Assembly: GCF_020360975.1 (NCBI RefSeq)
Contig: NW_025408671.1
Location: 558,001 to 622,000 of the forward strand
DNA from: Hirsutella rhossiliensis
Lineage: Eukaryota > Ascomycota > Sordariomycetes > Hypocreales > Ophiocordycipitaceae
Length of the DNA: 64,000 nucleotides
Direction of reading: 5' to 3'
Within the stretch, counting starts at the first letter, position 1, and every line of letters begins with the position of its first letter. A model generated the notes under the pieces. It was not told where the DNA came from and did not search any database. It was given only the letters and a program-made list of their open reading frames with translations. Made by a program: the position numbers and the translations under genes. Shown in pieces: positions 42,234-52,305 of the stretch.

Positions 42234-43370
42234 CTAATCTACAAGATACGTTTTCTTGCCCTCATCCAGCTCCAACAAGCGCCGGAGCGACTCCTCGCTC
42301 TTCCATTCGTCGAGAGCCTTGCCCTTCCATTGCACCCACCCCTCGTCTCTGGAGTCAAAAACTCGCCTGAGTCCTGGGAAGAGACCTGTGAGTGTACTTG
42401 GGTCGAAGAAAGAGCTCTCGGGACCAAGAGCGAAGAAGAACTTCCGCATCCTCCTGCCATCGATGACACATTGGGTGAGATCTTGACGTCCCCTTTCACG
42501 AAGAATATCAGCTAGTCGCATTTTATCCACGCCCAGGTCATTGAATCCGTTATAGAACTCGGACACAGGTCACTTCATACGTAGTGAGTACTAAGCAGAA
42601 TGCATCCGCTCGTGAAACCGTCTGCGCCCATTCCCAGTTTATGAGTCCGACGACGTCGAAAGAGTCATTGACTAGGATAAGGTCGCCCTTGTCGTCTAGA
42701 TGCTCGAGGGACCTTTCTCCCCAGACGGGAAGTGTTCGTGGACAATATCCAGGCGGAAACGGTGGGCAAAGTAAACATCGACCGGATGGCGCGCCTCAAT
42801 CTCCCCGCTGGCCATCATTTCGAGGTACGATTCGAGGATAGCACATGAGCCCTCCAGCGAGGATGAGAAGGGACCGAGCGAAACTCCGCATCCCACCCGG
42901 AATGTTGCGTGGTGTGCCAGGCCTTGTACCTCGGACTCGGTGGCATCTGTGGCAGAGACTGGTGACCACATTGCGTTGAAGGCATGCATCTTGATATCGA
43001 GGAAACTTTAAACAACTGCTACACATGACCTTTTCCCTTTGATTCGGCGCCGCACTTGTCCAATCCAGGGTTCTTTCATCCAACTTCTCCATCAGAATGT
43101 AGCCGGCTCCAAGCGAGTGTCGGATCGGACTCACATGCCCAATCGAACACTCTAGGTGTGGGAATGCGAGCGTGTTGTTCAAGGTACATTACGTTTGCAG
43201 CTTCGCTTTGGAGCATGTGGTCACGAAATTGTCGTAGGACGGAAGCGTGCGAGCCATCTAACATTGTCTTGAAAGGTAATCTCAACGTGGCGGTTCTGGT
43301 TTCCCATCATGGCCCATACGTTACTGTGGGACAGTTCAACGGTGCAAGGGAATCCTTCCCTAAGCATTGA
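42234..43370 (-). pseudogene. APH-type phosphotransferase (protein-kinase-like fold), frameshifted
   Basis: Reading minus from about 43370, segments of one fungal aminoglycoside-phosphotransferase/choline-kinase-like protein appear in order but in different frames. They are REGFPCTVELSHSNVW and NRHVEITFQDNVRWLARFR (N-lobe), YLEQHARIPTPRVFDWACES, GAGYILMEKLDERTLDW, then GPFSSSLEGSCAILESYLEM and FAHRFRLDIVHEHFP. Next come DDKGDLILVNDSFDVVGLIN with WEWAQ (brace and DxD region), and ADILRERGRQDLTQCVIDGR. At least four shifts separate them, and a stop interrupts the C-terminal part. These domains phosphorylate small molecules, but this copy cannot make a full protein. Confidence 0.8.
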
Positions 43371-44639
43371 TGCACGGGAACAGAGATTGGCGCCATCTAT
43401 TCAAAGGCATAGCTCGTCTATGCGACGAGCCTCGGCGGCCGTGTACTGAGAGGAGGAGGAATCCAAGTAATACTTGAGTTAACAGCATGAGAAAGGGCTG
43501 CCTTGGTTGATACAGTGGCGATAACACCAACCCCTGCCTTTGGGAATTCGTGCCATGGCCTTTGAAGGTGAGCGCGGCAGAGGTGCTGTCACAGAGCAGG
43601 CAGTCTCTCAGTCGCAGAACCACAGAGGCATGACGAAATAGATGCTCGAAGAAGATTTGGTTGGATGATAGAGAAGCAACTACTCAGGCGGAGCAGGGGG
43701 AAGGCAAGTATATATATAGAACGGGAAAAGGGCATGAAGACGGCTACCTGTAGGAGCTGTGTGCATGGGCCTGGGACCTTTGTGTGTGTAGAGGCAATAA
43801 ACGGCTGCTGGACGTGCAAAGAGAAATAATCCCGTTAATGCTGCCGGGGCTGAATAAGTCGGCTCCTCTATAGACCCAAGTACGTAGGCACACCGCTCTT
43901 CAAGAAGAGCGAGAGGATCCCTCGTCTTGCAGATCTCGCGAAGAGAGATGCGAGAAGTGCATATAAAATGCACGAAGGTAAAATTAACAGTAAGGGGTCA
44001 GACAAGCAGGGCAGAATCGTTCAAATCTTAGAGGGCAGTAATAGGGGCAGAAAATTAGTTGTTATATTTCCCTTGATCCCCTTCCTTTCCTCTATCTAAC
44101 GCCCTTCTTTATATCCCTCTAGCATCCTAACTGACAAAGGAAATCCCCCTCGGCCGAGTCTTTGATATCCGACCGAAGACAGAGCTTTTTGCCACTTTTC
44201 CCCCTCCTTTTTAGCCGTTGCCGGCTAATCTGTCTTACTTTTTTGCTACCCCTATGGGAAGCTATCGCTACTTCTGCTTCCCCTCTCTCCCCCACTGTCT
44301 TTTCTGCACCTCCTTGCTTCTTCCTGTACCGGTTGGTTTTAGCTTCCTAGATCCCTCTTGCCAAGGGATATATCTCCGAAAACTGCGAAATCAGGCCATG
44401 CTTCGCGACAGCAGATGCATCATGATGGATATTTTCTCATACACAGCAACGGTAGAGGATATTGACGCCATTTCAAATCGTAAACTTCTTCCACAGATAA
44501 AACACCGTTATACGAGCTGACTGCAACTGCACGGCTGCAAGCATCATCAACAGCCTCTACTTCAGACTGTCAAGGACTTTGCGAGGTTTGTTCGAATGCA
44601 CCTAAACCCTGATTGAGCCTATCTAAACCTTACTAGATC
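43371..44639. other. Region between the two APH relics
   Basis: No intact gene was seen. The stretch 44030-44300 is C/T-rich with a TATA-like TTTATATCC at about 44107, as in a promoter. The segment 44430-44520 (YTATVEDIDAISNRKLLPQI) may be the decayed N-terminal part of the next relic. Confidence 0.4.
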
Positions 44640-45230
44640 TTTTGCCTCGGTGTGGATAAACAAGTCAGGGTTAGAGCAGTCGCCCGATGTCGCCTGCACC
44701 CTCTTGTCCCCCTATTCCGACATTCTCGACAAACTTTCCCAAAGCCTGCCAGAGCGCTTTCGACTTCAACTAGAAGAAGTACGCAAAGGGCTTCCGCTGC
44801 TCTTTCGACCCGAATACTCAATGGTACTCAACCACTACGATCTCGTAGAAATGAATATCCATAAGGATAAGAACAATGGTCTCATACCTAGTGCTGTTGA
44901 CTGAGCAGATGCCAAATCACACCTTTTGGCATATCCATCGGTGGCCTTGAAACTGTTCTTGGCGCCCAGACATTATCACGCTGGCTTTTTCACCCTGATC
45001 ACCACTTTCTCCGAGGGCAGTTCTGGAAAATGTTTTACGACGTCACTGGTCATCTATCGACGAGGATCGGCAATGATCGAAGTTGGGAGCTTGTTTGGTT
45101 TATTTCGAACTCACAGATTTGATCGCCGGCCCGAGAAAGAAATCGCGTTTCCGCTTGCAGAGGGAGACTCGGATCTTGTGTGCCTTGAGGCAGTCTGTCT
45201 GCCGGCCACGGCTTCTTTATACTAAAACAA
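44640..45230 (+). pseudogene. Second APH-type phosphotransferase relic
   Basis: The open segment 44650-44904 includes CTLLSPYSDILDKLSQSLPE, RKGLPLLFRPEY and NHYDLVEMNIHKDK, which matches the catalytic HxDLxxxN pattern of fungal APH-family proteins. A stop at 44902 follows SAVD, where the family has D-W. The downstream sequence resumes in another frame as ISIGGLETVLGAQT and WKMFYDVTGHLSTRIG. The N-lobe is unclear. It lies head-to-head with the relic at 42234-43370 and differs from it in sequence, so they are two separate family members. Confidence 0.72.
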
Positions 45231-46080
45231 GTCCTGGTCCCTCTCTATTGCTGTATGATTTGTGACTACAGCCTACTATGGACCATGGATAGCCTGTCCT
45301 CGCTCGTCTCAGCCAGGGCTTGTTAGTAGACTTGTATGCTTCGCACAGTTCTCGCACACATGTGTGTATTCCGTTGATGGACCAGGTGAAACTGAACTTC
45401 CCAAGCTAATCATGTCGAGCGATGATCTCTACAAGTTGACATACTTCATGTCGACAAACATCTCGGGCTTAATACGTGATAGGCTATCATACCACAACCC
45501 CGCAGTCATCAGTTCAGCACGGATTGATTTGCTCAAAAGGGTCAAGAGTGGCAGGGAGGAGATTTGCGAGTTACCTGATGGTAGACTCCTTCAGGTCCTC
45601 TTTGATTAAGAACCGACGAAGACCAGGCACTGTTTCTGCAGCCATATACTGATGATAGTCATGTTTGGTGATCGTCTGCCTGGTTGGAATTGGTCGTGAT
45701 GCTTGTGGCATACTGCCCTCGTCCGGCCAGGGGGAAACATCCGACCCTTTGATTGGCCCAATTTGGACAAAGCAGGCGTCCGCAAATCAAGTACCGACAA
45801 GTGGCAAGCCCCAATGCCGTGGCTTTCACCTTGCGACACAAGCAGCCGTTGACTTTGACCCGTTGGCGCCCTCTTTCTCCCGCAGAGCCCATGCTGTACC
45901 ACTCACTCGAGATTGCAGATTCAGCCACGGAGACTATGAACCGGGCGTGTAACGTGCATGTTGTGTGCCCGGTACGCGAACAACGACGACAACGCTCAAG
46001 CTCAACCCCAGCATCGAGCCGAGTCCCTGAGCTTTGCAGATGACGATGAGGCGACATTGGGAGACTGCCGTTACTCTAGA
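45231..46080. other. Intergenic, no gene recognised
   Basis: An open frame at 45262-45609 (115 residues, with LMSTNISGLIRD-like sequence) is not recognised and could be a further relic. Confidence 0.4.
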
Positions 46081-46870
46081 TGAAGACTCTTAGGGTGCGC
46101 GGATCATTTAATTAGATATCCTTTTTCGATTTTGATTAATCTTCAACGTTCGTTTTACCTCCTAAAGCGAGGACTGCCAATTACGCAGCTTCGGCTAGAC
46201 GAAGAACTATAAAGTAAAAAAGCATCCGAATTTGCATTGCCAACAAGAGACTCGTAGAGCTCCTTGCGACGCTGATGATCAGATGATCCCACGGTCTATG
46301 AAGTCGTCAACTACTCTATTCACTCTTCGCCGTGTGCTGCGCGTGCTTTGGGTGTATGCCCTCGTCCCCGTAAAGTGGCCAAAGTAAGAACCTAATTAGT
46401 AAAGTATTGTTCCTACTCTTTGCTAAGCCTCTAATATGCCTCTTTTGCCTCCTTAATAAGTAGAGCCCCTTTAAGACGTGTATAGAGGGCCCCTCTTAGA
46501 ATACCTTACTTTTGACTAGTATAGAGCTAAGGTATCCCGTTTTTAACAGTTTCGAGTGCTCCTTAAAGCTAGTTTTCGGTATACTTAGAAAGCCGGGGTA
46601 TAGCTAATACAAATAGTGTTTATTTTACAATTATAGAGCAAGAGATATATGAGAAAACGCGGTTGCAATGTAATATATTTAGCGACGCGATAGGGTTATA
46701 GAGAGTGCCGGCGTTGGGGTGTGCCGGACTTTAGGTGGGCTGACTTAGGGTCTAGAGGAGCTTCCTATACGTATAAATACCCCCTTCGATCTCATATAGC
46801 TAAAGGGAAGGCATACACACTTGTCCTATCAATTCACATCAATTTATTTGCCCCTAATTACTTCCACATG
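46081..46870. other. TA-rich stretch upstream of the carboxypeptidase gene
   Basis: The base composition changes sharply: many TpA steps (TATAGAG, CTAATA, TTAGTA), no long open frame and few CpG steps between about 46380 and 46720. This is the look of RIP-mutated repeat DNA in ascomycetes. It ends with TATAAATACCCCC at about 46774, which may be the TATA box of the following gene or the promoter box of a decayed LTR. Confidence 0.5.
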
Positions 46871-46947
46871 CGCTCTCAAACACCCGTTTGAGAGAAACCA
46901 TCTGCTCGGTGCATATACCGCAAGCCAGAGGACGCAACTTGCACAAA

Positions 46948-48861
46948 ATGTCTCGCGCCAAGCTGTCGTTGCTCGCCGCCACCGCCCTCGTGAGCGGCGC
47001 CGCGGCTTCGAGCTTCAAGTGCGATCTGCCCGACGCCCTCGACCCGGCCGGCGACGGCCTCCCCTCGGCGCATGAGCTGTTTTCGTCCCAGGACGCCCTC
47101 CTGAGACAGGTCGAGCGCCACCGGGCCATTGTCCGGGTGCCCACCATCTGCTACGACGACATGGGGCCCGTCGACCAAGACGAGCGCTGGGAGCCGTTTT
47201 ATGAGCTCCAGGACACCCTGGAAGAGTTGTATCCAGTCGTGTGAGTTTCTTGAGACGTTGATTCCCTTTCTCATGCCTCAGGTAGTCGGCATCATTGCCA
47301 AGTCGGCCTTGATCGATGAAGCTGATGACATGTTCCATTACCCTTGCCAAAGCCACGAACGAGCCAAGCCTGAAAAGATCAACACTCTGGGCCTGCTTTA
47401 CACATTCCAAGGCACAGACAAGGAGCTGCGGCCGATCCTCCTCACCGCCCACCAAGACGTGGTCCCCGTCGCCGAGCCCGAGTCGTGGACCTACCCGCCC
47501 TTTTCGGGCCACTTCAACGGCACGTGGCTCTGGGGCCGCGGCGCCGTCGACGACAAGGGCAGCCTGAGCGCCATCATGGCCGTCATGGAGACGCTGCTCT
47601 CGTCGGACCCGGACTGGCTGCCCAAGCGCACCATCCTCGTCGCCTTTGGCTTCGACGAGGAGTGCTCCGGCCTCCGCGGCGCGGCGCACATTGCCCCGGT
47701 GCTGGAGAGGCGCTACGGCAAGGACGGCCTGGAGCTCATCTTTGACGAGGGTGGGCTGGGCCTGCTCCAGCTCGAGGGGGACAGCGGCGGAGACGACGAC
47801 GACGACGACGACGAGAAGAAGAGCAAGGTGCTGTACGCGCTGCCGAGCGTCTACGAAAAGGGCTACCTCGACGTCTGGTTCGACCTCAACGTCGTGGGCG
47901 GCCACAGCTCCGTGCCCTTCCCGCACACAGCCATCGGCGTCATGGCCCAGATCGTCAACGACCTCGAGGCGAATCCCTTCAAGCCCCGCATCGTCGACGA
48001 CAGCCCCGTCCACCGCCACCTGCAGTGCCAGGCGCGCTACTCGCCCCGCGCCATCCCCCAGCTGACCAAGGTGATCGAGGAGGGGGACCTCGAGGCCGCG
48101 GCGAGAATCATCGCAGCCGCCAGCTGCGAAACGCAGTACATCATCCAGACGTCGCAGGCCGTCGACGTCATCGTCGGCGGCTTCAAGATCAACGCCATGC
48201 CCGAGAGCGTCTCCCTCGGCGTCAACTACCGCATTGCCGTTCACGACAGCCTCCACGATGTCCAGCGCCACATCGTCGAGCTCGCCGCGGGGATTGCGAG
48301 CAGTTATGGCATCCGCGTCCGCGCCTTTGAGGATGACGCCGGCTATCGGGACTACGTCGCCGGCCTCGGCTCCGGCTCCGGCACCAGCTCCGGCTCCGGC
48401 TCCGACTCCGGCAGCTTGGAACCCCGCTACGACGTCGACTACAACGGCACGCTGGCCATTACAAAGGGAAAGAGCTCCGAGCCCAGCCCCGTCACCCGCG
48501 CCGAGGGCCCCGTCTGGGACGCCTTTGCCGGCACCATCCGCCACACCTATGCCTTTGCCGACGGCATCGTCGTTCCGGCGGCCGAGGGCATGACGGCAAA
48601 CACCGACACCCGCCACTACCTTAGTAAGTCTATGTAGCCAACCGTCGTTCAGCCCAATCTCATCTTTCCTTTGCAGATCTCAGCCGCAACATCTACAGAT
48701 GGACCCCCGTCCGCCTCGGCGAGTTCAACGGCATCCACACTATAGACGAGGGGGTTATGATGACGACCCAAATGGAGATGGTCATGTTCTACTACAACCT
48801 TGTCCGCGTCTTCAACGGCAACCGCTTCGGCGTCACTCTCGAGACTCCATCCGAGCTGTAA
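46948..48861 (+). CDS. M20 metallocarboxypeptidase, carboxypeptidase S (Cps1) family
   Basis: Exons 46948-47240, 47353-48623 and 48677-48861 give 582 residues. The N-terminal MSRAKLSLLAATALVSGAAA is a signal or anchor sequence, fitting secretion or the vacuole. Zinc-peptidase motifs in order: LLTAHQDVVPV, WLWGRGAVDDKGSLSAIM, VAFGFDEECSG, GGHSSVPFPHT, and a C-terminal GIHTIDEGVMM. The family removes C-terminal residues from small peptides for nitrogen supply. The first intron (112 nt) ends CCAAAG; this acceptor gives YPVVHERAKPEKINTLGLLY, whereas reading through the intron keeps frame but inserts non-family sequence. Acidic (D-rich) and Gly/Ser-rich low-complexity inserts near residues 250 and 450 are unusual. 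It is convergent with the Prm10-like gene. Confidence 0.92.
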
Positions 48862-49542
48862 GCTTGGCCGACTGACGCTTGCTCGTTCACCTTGTTCCCG
48901 CCACCTGTCCTCTTCCCATGAGACTATCCTCCCTGTCCCAAGGTGCAGATTGAATATGAATAAAACTGTCGGGTCAGCTTTGCCATGCACTATTAGGTCT
49001 GCAACAAGACTCCACAAGCACGCAATCACGTGGGGCCAGACACCCGAACGTTGGCCGACTCGCTCATCTTTCAACTGGACTGCTCCTCGTGCTGGACTAT
49101 GCGACAAACTAAGCGTTGAGATTTGACACTGCTTTGCCCACGTCACAAAAAGCTTTTCGGAGCACATCACGGCCAGAGCTTCTCGCCATACCCCATCTCA
49201 AATCCCAGCATGTCCAATACATCAATGCTCGCCGGTGACAACCCCCCTCCCCCTCTTGACGTAAAAACCCAAAAAAGCTCCGTGCGCCAATCGCTTGATA
49301 GTTTTCCATGATACGAATGCTCCTCGACTCCGGGCCGGTGATAATATCTGTTTAGTCAGATGAATGGCCGAGCATCTGTTTGTAGTAGGCAAGATGAATG
49401 CGGTAAAAACACAAAAACATTAATGTGGACGTGTATAAAATAAGGCAGCCCAGCTGCTCTGCTGTCCAATGTTGGATCCAAAACGTTTCGTCGCGTTGCG
49501 TGTCGCTGATCAGGTCGTTTCGTTCGGCATGCCGATGTCAGG
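48862..49542. other. Convergent intergenic region
   Basis: This 681-bp region holds the 3' ends of the carboxypeptidase and Prm10-like genes. No gene was recognised. Short A-rich signals such as ATGAATAAAAC at 48955 could serve 3' end formation. Confidence 0.5.
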
Positions 49543-52305
49543 CTAGAAGCTGAAGAGACCGCTTCTCCTCTTGCCGAGGGGATACACAATCAAGGCGCTC
49601 ATGAACAGCCCCACGCTGATGCCAATGGCCACCTGGATGACGCTGAACAGGACGTTGAATGCCGTGCCGTCTAGGCTGCCCAGTGTCCTCACGCTCGATT
49701 CCGCCACGGCCGAAGTGTTGCCATTGAGCGCGTTCGCGGACGTCACGCCAGCCAATAGCGACCCGCCGGCCGCAAGACCTGAAGGCACCTGCACAAAAAT
49801 GGCCGGGAGCATGGCGGCGGCGGCGAGGCTGTAGCCGACCTTTCGGGGGGCGCGCTGCGGCTTCTCGGGGGACCCCGGCCGCGACTCGGGGTCGGACAGG
49901 GAGGGCATGGACCACGAGTCGGCGCGCAGGGACGGCTTCTTCTTGGTGAAACGGGGTCGCATCCGGAACTCCCACCATTCCATCACGTCGAGCCAAAAAT
50001 TCTCGACATGTCGTCCCAGTCTCGAGTAAAGATTGGCGAGGATGCCCACCGTCAGGGCGCCGAGCATGTTGGAGATTTGCGTGTTTTGCTCAAAGTACTT
50101 GCTGCAGTAGCTGTTGACGCAGAAGCCGGCGAGGGCCATGATGGTCATGACGGGTGTCTGCCGCCACTTGGCCTGGTTGATGATGCACAGACACAGCGTG
50201 AAGCCAGGCACAAACAAAAAGTACCACCCCCGCGTCAGGGGGTCCTGACAATGCGTCTCGCTCGCGGCGTTCTTGTCCATCATGCCGTACAGCGAGGCGC
50301 CGATGGTGATGCCGTAGCCCAGAAACAGGGTGTATATCATGGCGTGGACCATGCGCACGCTGCCGGCGACAATGTTGTGGCTCTGGAGCTCAAGCGAGCT
50401 GCACAGCACCATGTAACCGGGGAGGATCAGCGCTATGCTGCTCTGGGCGAGGGCGCTGAAGCAAAAGAGCTGGCCCTGGTGGATGGACCCGAAGCCGCGG
50501 GCGAGGAAGGAGGTGATGACGGCGGCCGACACCTCGAAGACGTGGGCGTAGAGCTCGTTGCTGGGGGCGAAGACGAGCTGGAGCAGGCCGACGATGCAGC
50601 CGAGAATGAAGGCGATGGGTAGGTCGATGAGGCGGCCCTCAAAGGCAAAGGGCGCGACGCAGGCCGACGCGATGCCGTAGACGGGGACGCGAAGCCAGGT
50701 GTGGAATTTTGGTCTGCGCTGCATCACTTCGTCGAGGCGCCTCGTCGCCTCCTCGACGCCGAGCTTGTCGTGGACCACGTCCTTGTAGACGTTGTGGACG
50801 TCCCGGAGCTTGCCGAGGTCGATGCCCTGGGGCACGCGGACCACCTTGACCTCGGTCGTGTGCGTCGTGCTGTCGTCGAAGCTGACGAGCATGCACGAGG
50901 GGATGTAGAGGAACTGGCCCTCGATCTCGAGGACGCGCGATGACATGGTCATGTACTCTTCGAGGCGGTGCGTCGGGGCACCGTACATCATGAGGGCGCG
51001 GCATAGTTTGAGCAGGTAGCGGTGGCGGGAGATGATGCCGGCAATGTGGACCGTGATTCGAATCTGGTCCTTCTTGGGCTTGCTCGGCCTGTCCTTCCTG
51101 AGCTTCTCGGTCCACTGGTCGTGAAGCTCGCCGCCGCCGGGGGCCGCAAACATGGACGACGACTTGATGAACTCGGAGAGGGACGTTGTCGAATTCAGAG
51201 CCCGCTGACTGCTGAACAGGCCGCCGGTCGAGGGGCGCCTCCCGGAACCCCCAATCGTGGAAGCCGGTCGCGAAGGCGGCGGAGAGGGGCGGGGCGACAT
51301 GAGAGGAGTCGATGGGTTGGAAGGCGTATTGTACCCGCTGCTGTTGCTGCCGCCGCTGGGTCTCCTATCATCGTTGTAGAGCTTGAGCAGCGAGGAGAGG
51401 ATGCCACCACGATACTTGGACGGGCGGGGGACGTAGTCTTGAGTGTATGCCTGGTGCAGGGTGGGGGTTTGCGTGCCCGAGAGGGAAGGCTTGGGATGGA
51501 ATAAGTCTCTGCTCTTGTCCCTAACGGTGTGAGACCGGACAAGAGTCTCTGCGGCGGCATGGTCGTTTTCCAGCGCCCGAACCTGGCGGCGGCTGTGGGG
51601 GGTGCGAAGCTTGACGCTGTCCGGGCTAAGTTTGCCCTCGGGAGCGGCAACGGCGTCATGCGCAGGGCCCCTGTCGAGGCCATCTGGATCACCAATCAGG
51701 GGCTGGAATGCAGCATCGAAGTCATTCGATGCCCGCCGTGAATCCGGGGCAGACACAGACATGGCCAGGAGGTCGGCACGCTGGCGTGCGTCAGTCAGGG
51801 AGCGGAGCTGGCGCTGTGTGGCTCGTTGCTCTGCCCAGTCGGCCATTTTGCGTTCCTCCGGGGCGTCATAGCTCGTGTTGCGTCTCAAAGCCGGCCTCGG
51901 GGTCTTGGGAGCGGTGGCGGGGAGAGGCTCCGATATGGTGAGAATGGGCAGCGACTGCGGCGGCGGCGGCGTCGAATGCTGCTCTTGTTGCTGTTGCTGG
52001 TGCTGGTGCTCCTGCCACTGCCGTTGCAGTTGCTGGTGCTCTCGCTCGTCCGAGAGGACCTTTGTCAGGGCCAGGCTCAGCTCGCGGGCATCCAGGGCGC
52101 CGGGGGGCGTGATGCCCGAGGGTAGGCCGGGAGAGGCCAGCGGGGAGCGAGAGTGGTCGCCCGAGCCGACATTGCTCGCTCCGCTCCCGCCTCCTTCGCC
52201 GCCGCTGTTGCTGCTCGAGTGCCAGCCCACGCGCTTCTTGGGCTTGCGGTTTGGCGAAGGCACGTCGCTAGCCTGGCCGCTGCCGTTGGTTGGCTCTCGG
52301 GCCAT
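49543..52305 (-). CDS. Prm10-like membrane protein, ThrE/DUF1212 family
   Basis: A single-exon gene of 920 residues. The first 400 residues are Ser/Pro/Gly-rich and look disordered, with a glutamine/histidine run near residue 100. The conserved ThrE N-domain starts near residue 414 (ITVHIAGIISRHRYLLKLCR, ALMMYGAPTHRLEEYM, FLYIPSCMLVSFDD). About ten membrane segments follow from residue 538, including IAFILGCIVGLLQLVFAP, SIALILPGYMVLCSS and ALTVGILANLYSRLG, with the last helix ending at YPLGKRR. Bacterial relatives export threonine; yeast Prm10 is pheromone-induced with unknown function. Transport is therefore inferred. The minus-strand start at 52305 (MAREPTNG) is the first ATG of the frame. 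Confidence 0.92.
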   Translation of the reverse strand: MAREPTNGSGQASDVPSPNRKPKKRVGWHSSSNSGGEGGGSGASNVGSGDHSRSPLASPGLPSGITPPGALDARELSLALTKVLSDEREHQQLQRQWQEHQHQQQQQEQHSTPPPPQSLPILTISEPLPATAPKTPRPALRRNTSYDAPEERKMADWAEQRATQRQLRSLTDARQRADLLAMSVSAPDSRRASNDFDAAFQPLIGDPDGLDRGPAHDAVAAPEGKLSPDSVKLRTPHSRRQVRALENDHAAAETLVRSHTVRDKSRDLFHPKPSLSGTQTPTLHQAYTQDYVPRPSKYRGGILSSLLKLYNDDRRPSGGSNSSGYNTPSNPSTPLMSPRPSPPPSRPASTIGGSGRRPSTGGLFSSQRALNSTTSLSEFIKSSSMFAAPGGGELHDQWTEKLRKDRPSKPKKDQIRITVHIAGIISRHRYLLKLCRALMMYGAPTHRLEEYMTMSSRVLEIEGQFLYIPSCMLVSFDDSTTHTTEVKVVRVPQGIDLGKLRDVHNVYKDVVHDKLGVEEATRRLDEVMQRRPKFHTWLRVPVYGIASACVAPFAFEGRLIDLPIAFILGCIVGLLQLVFAPSNELYAHVFEVSAAVITSFLARGFGSIHQGQLFCFSALAQSSIALILPGYMVLCSSLELQSHNIVAGSVRMVHAMIYTLFLGYGITIGASLYGMMDKNAASETHCQDPLTRGWYFLFVPGFTLCLCIINQAKWRQTPVMTIMALAGFCVNSYCSKYFEQNTQISNMLGALTVGILANLYSRLGRHVENFWLDVMEWWEFRMRPRFTKKKPSLRADSWSMPSLSDPESRPGSPEKPQRAPRKVGYSLAAAAMLPAIFVQVPSGLAAGGSLLAGVTSANALNGNTSAVAESSVRTLGSLDGTAFNVLFSVIQVAIGISVGLFMSALIVYPLGKRRSGLFSF

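Noticed and set aside
43589..43973. Short minus-strand frames with hydrophobic stretches
   Set aside because: Too short and without a recognisable signal peptide plus mature region.
47015..48616. 533-residue minus-strand open frame
   Set aside because: Antisense of the carboxypeptidase; GC-rich third positions keep it open.
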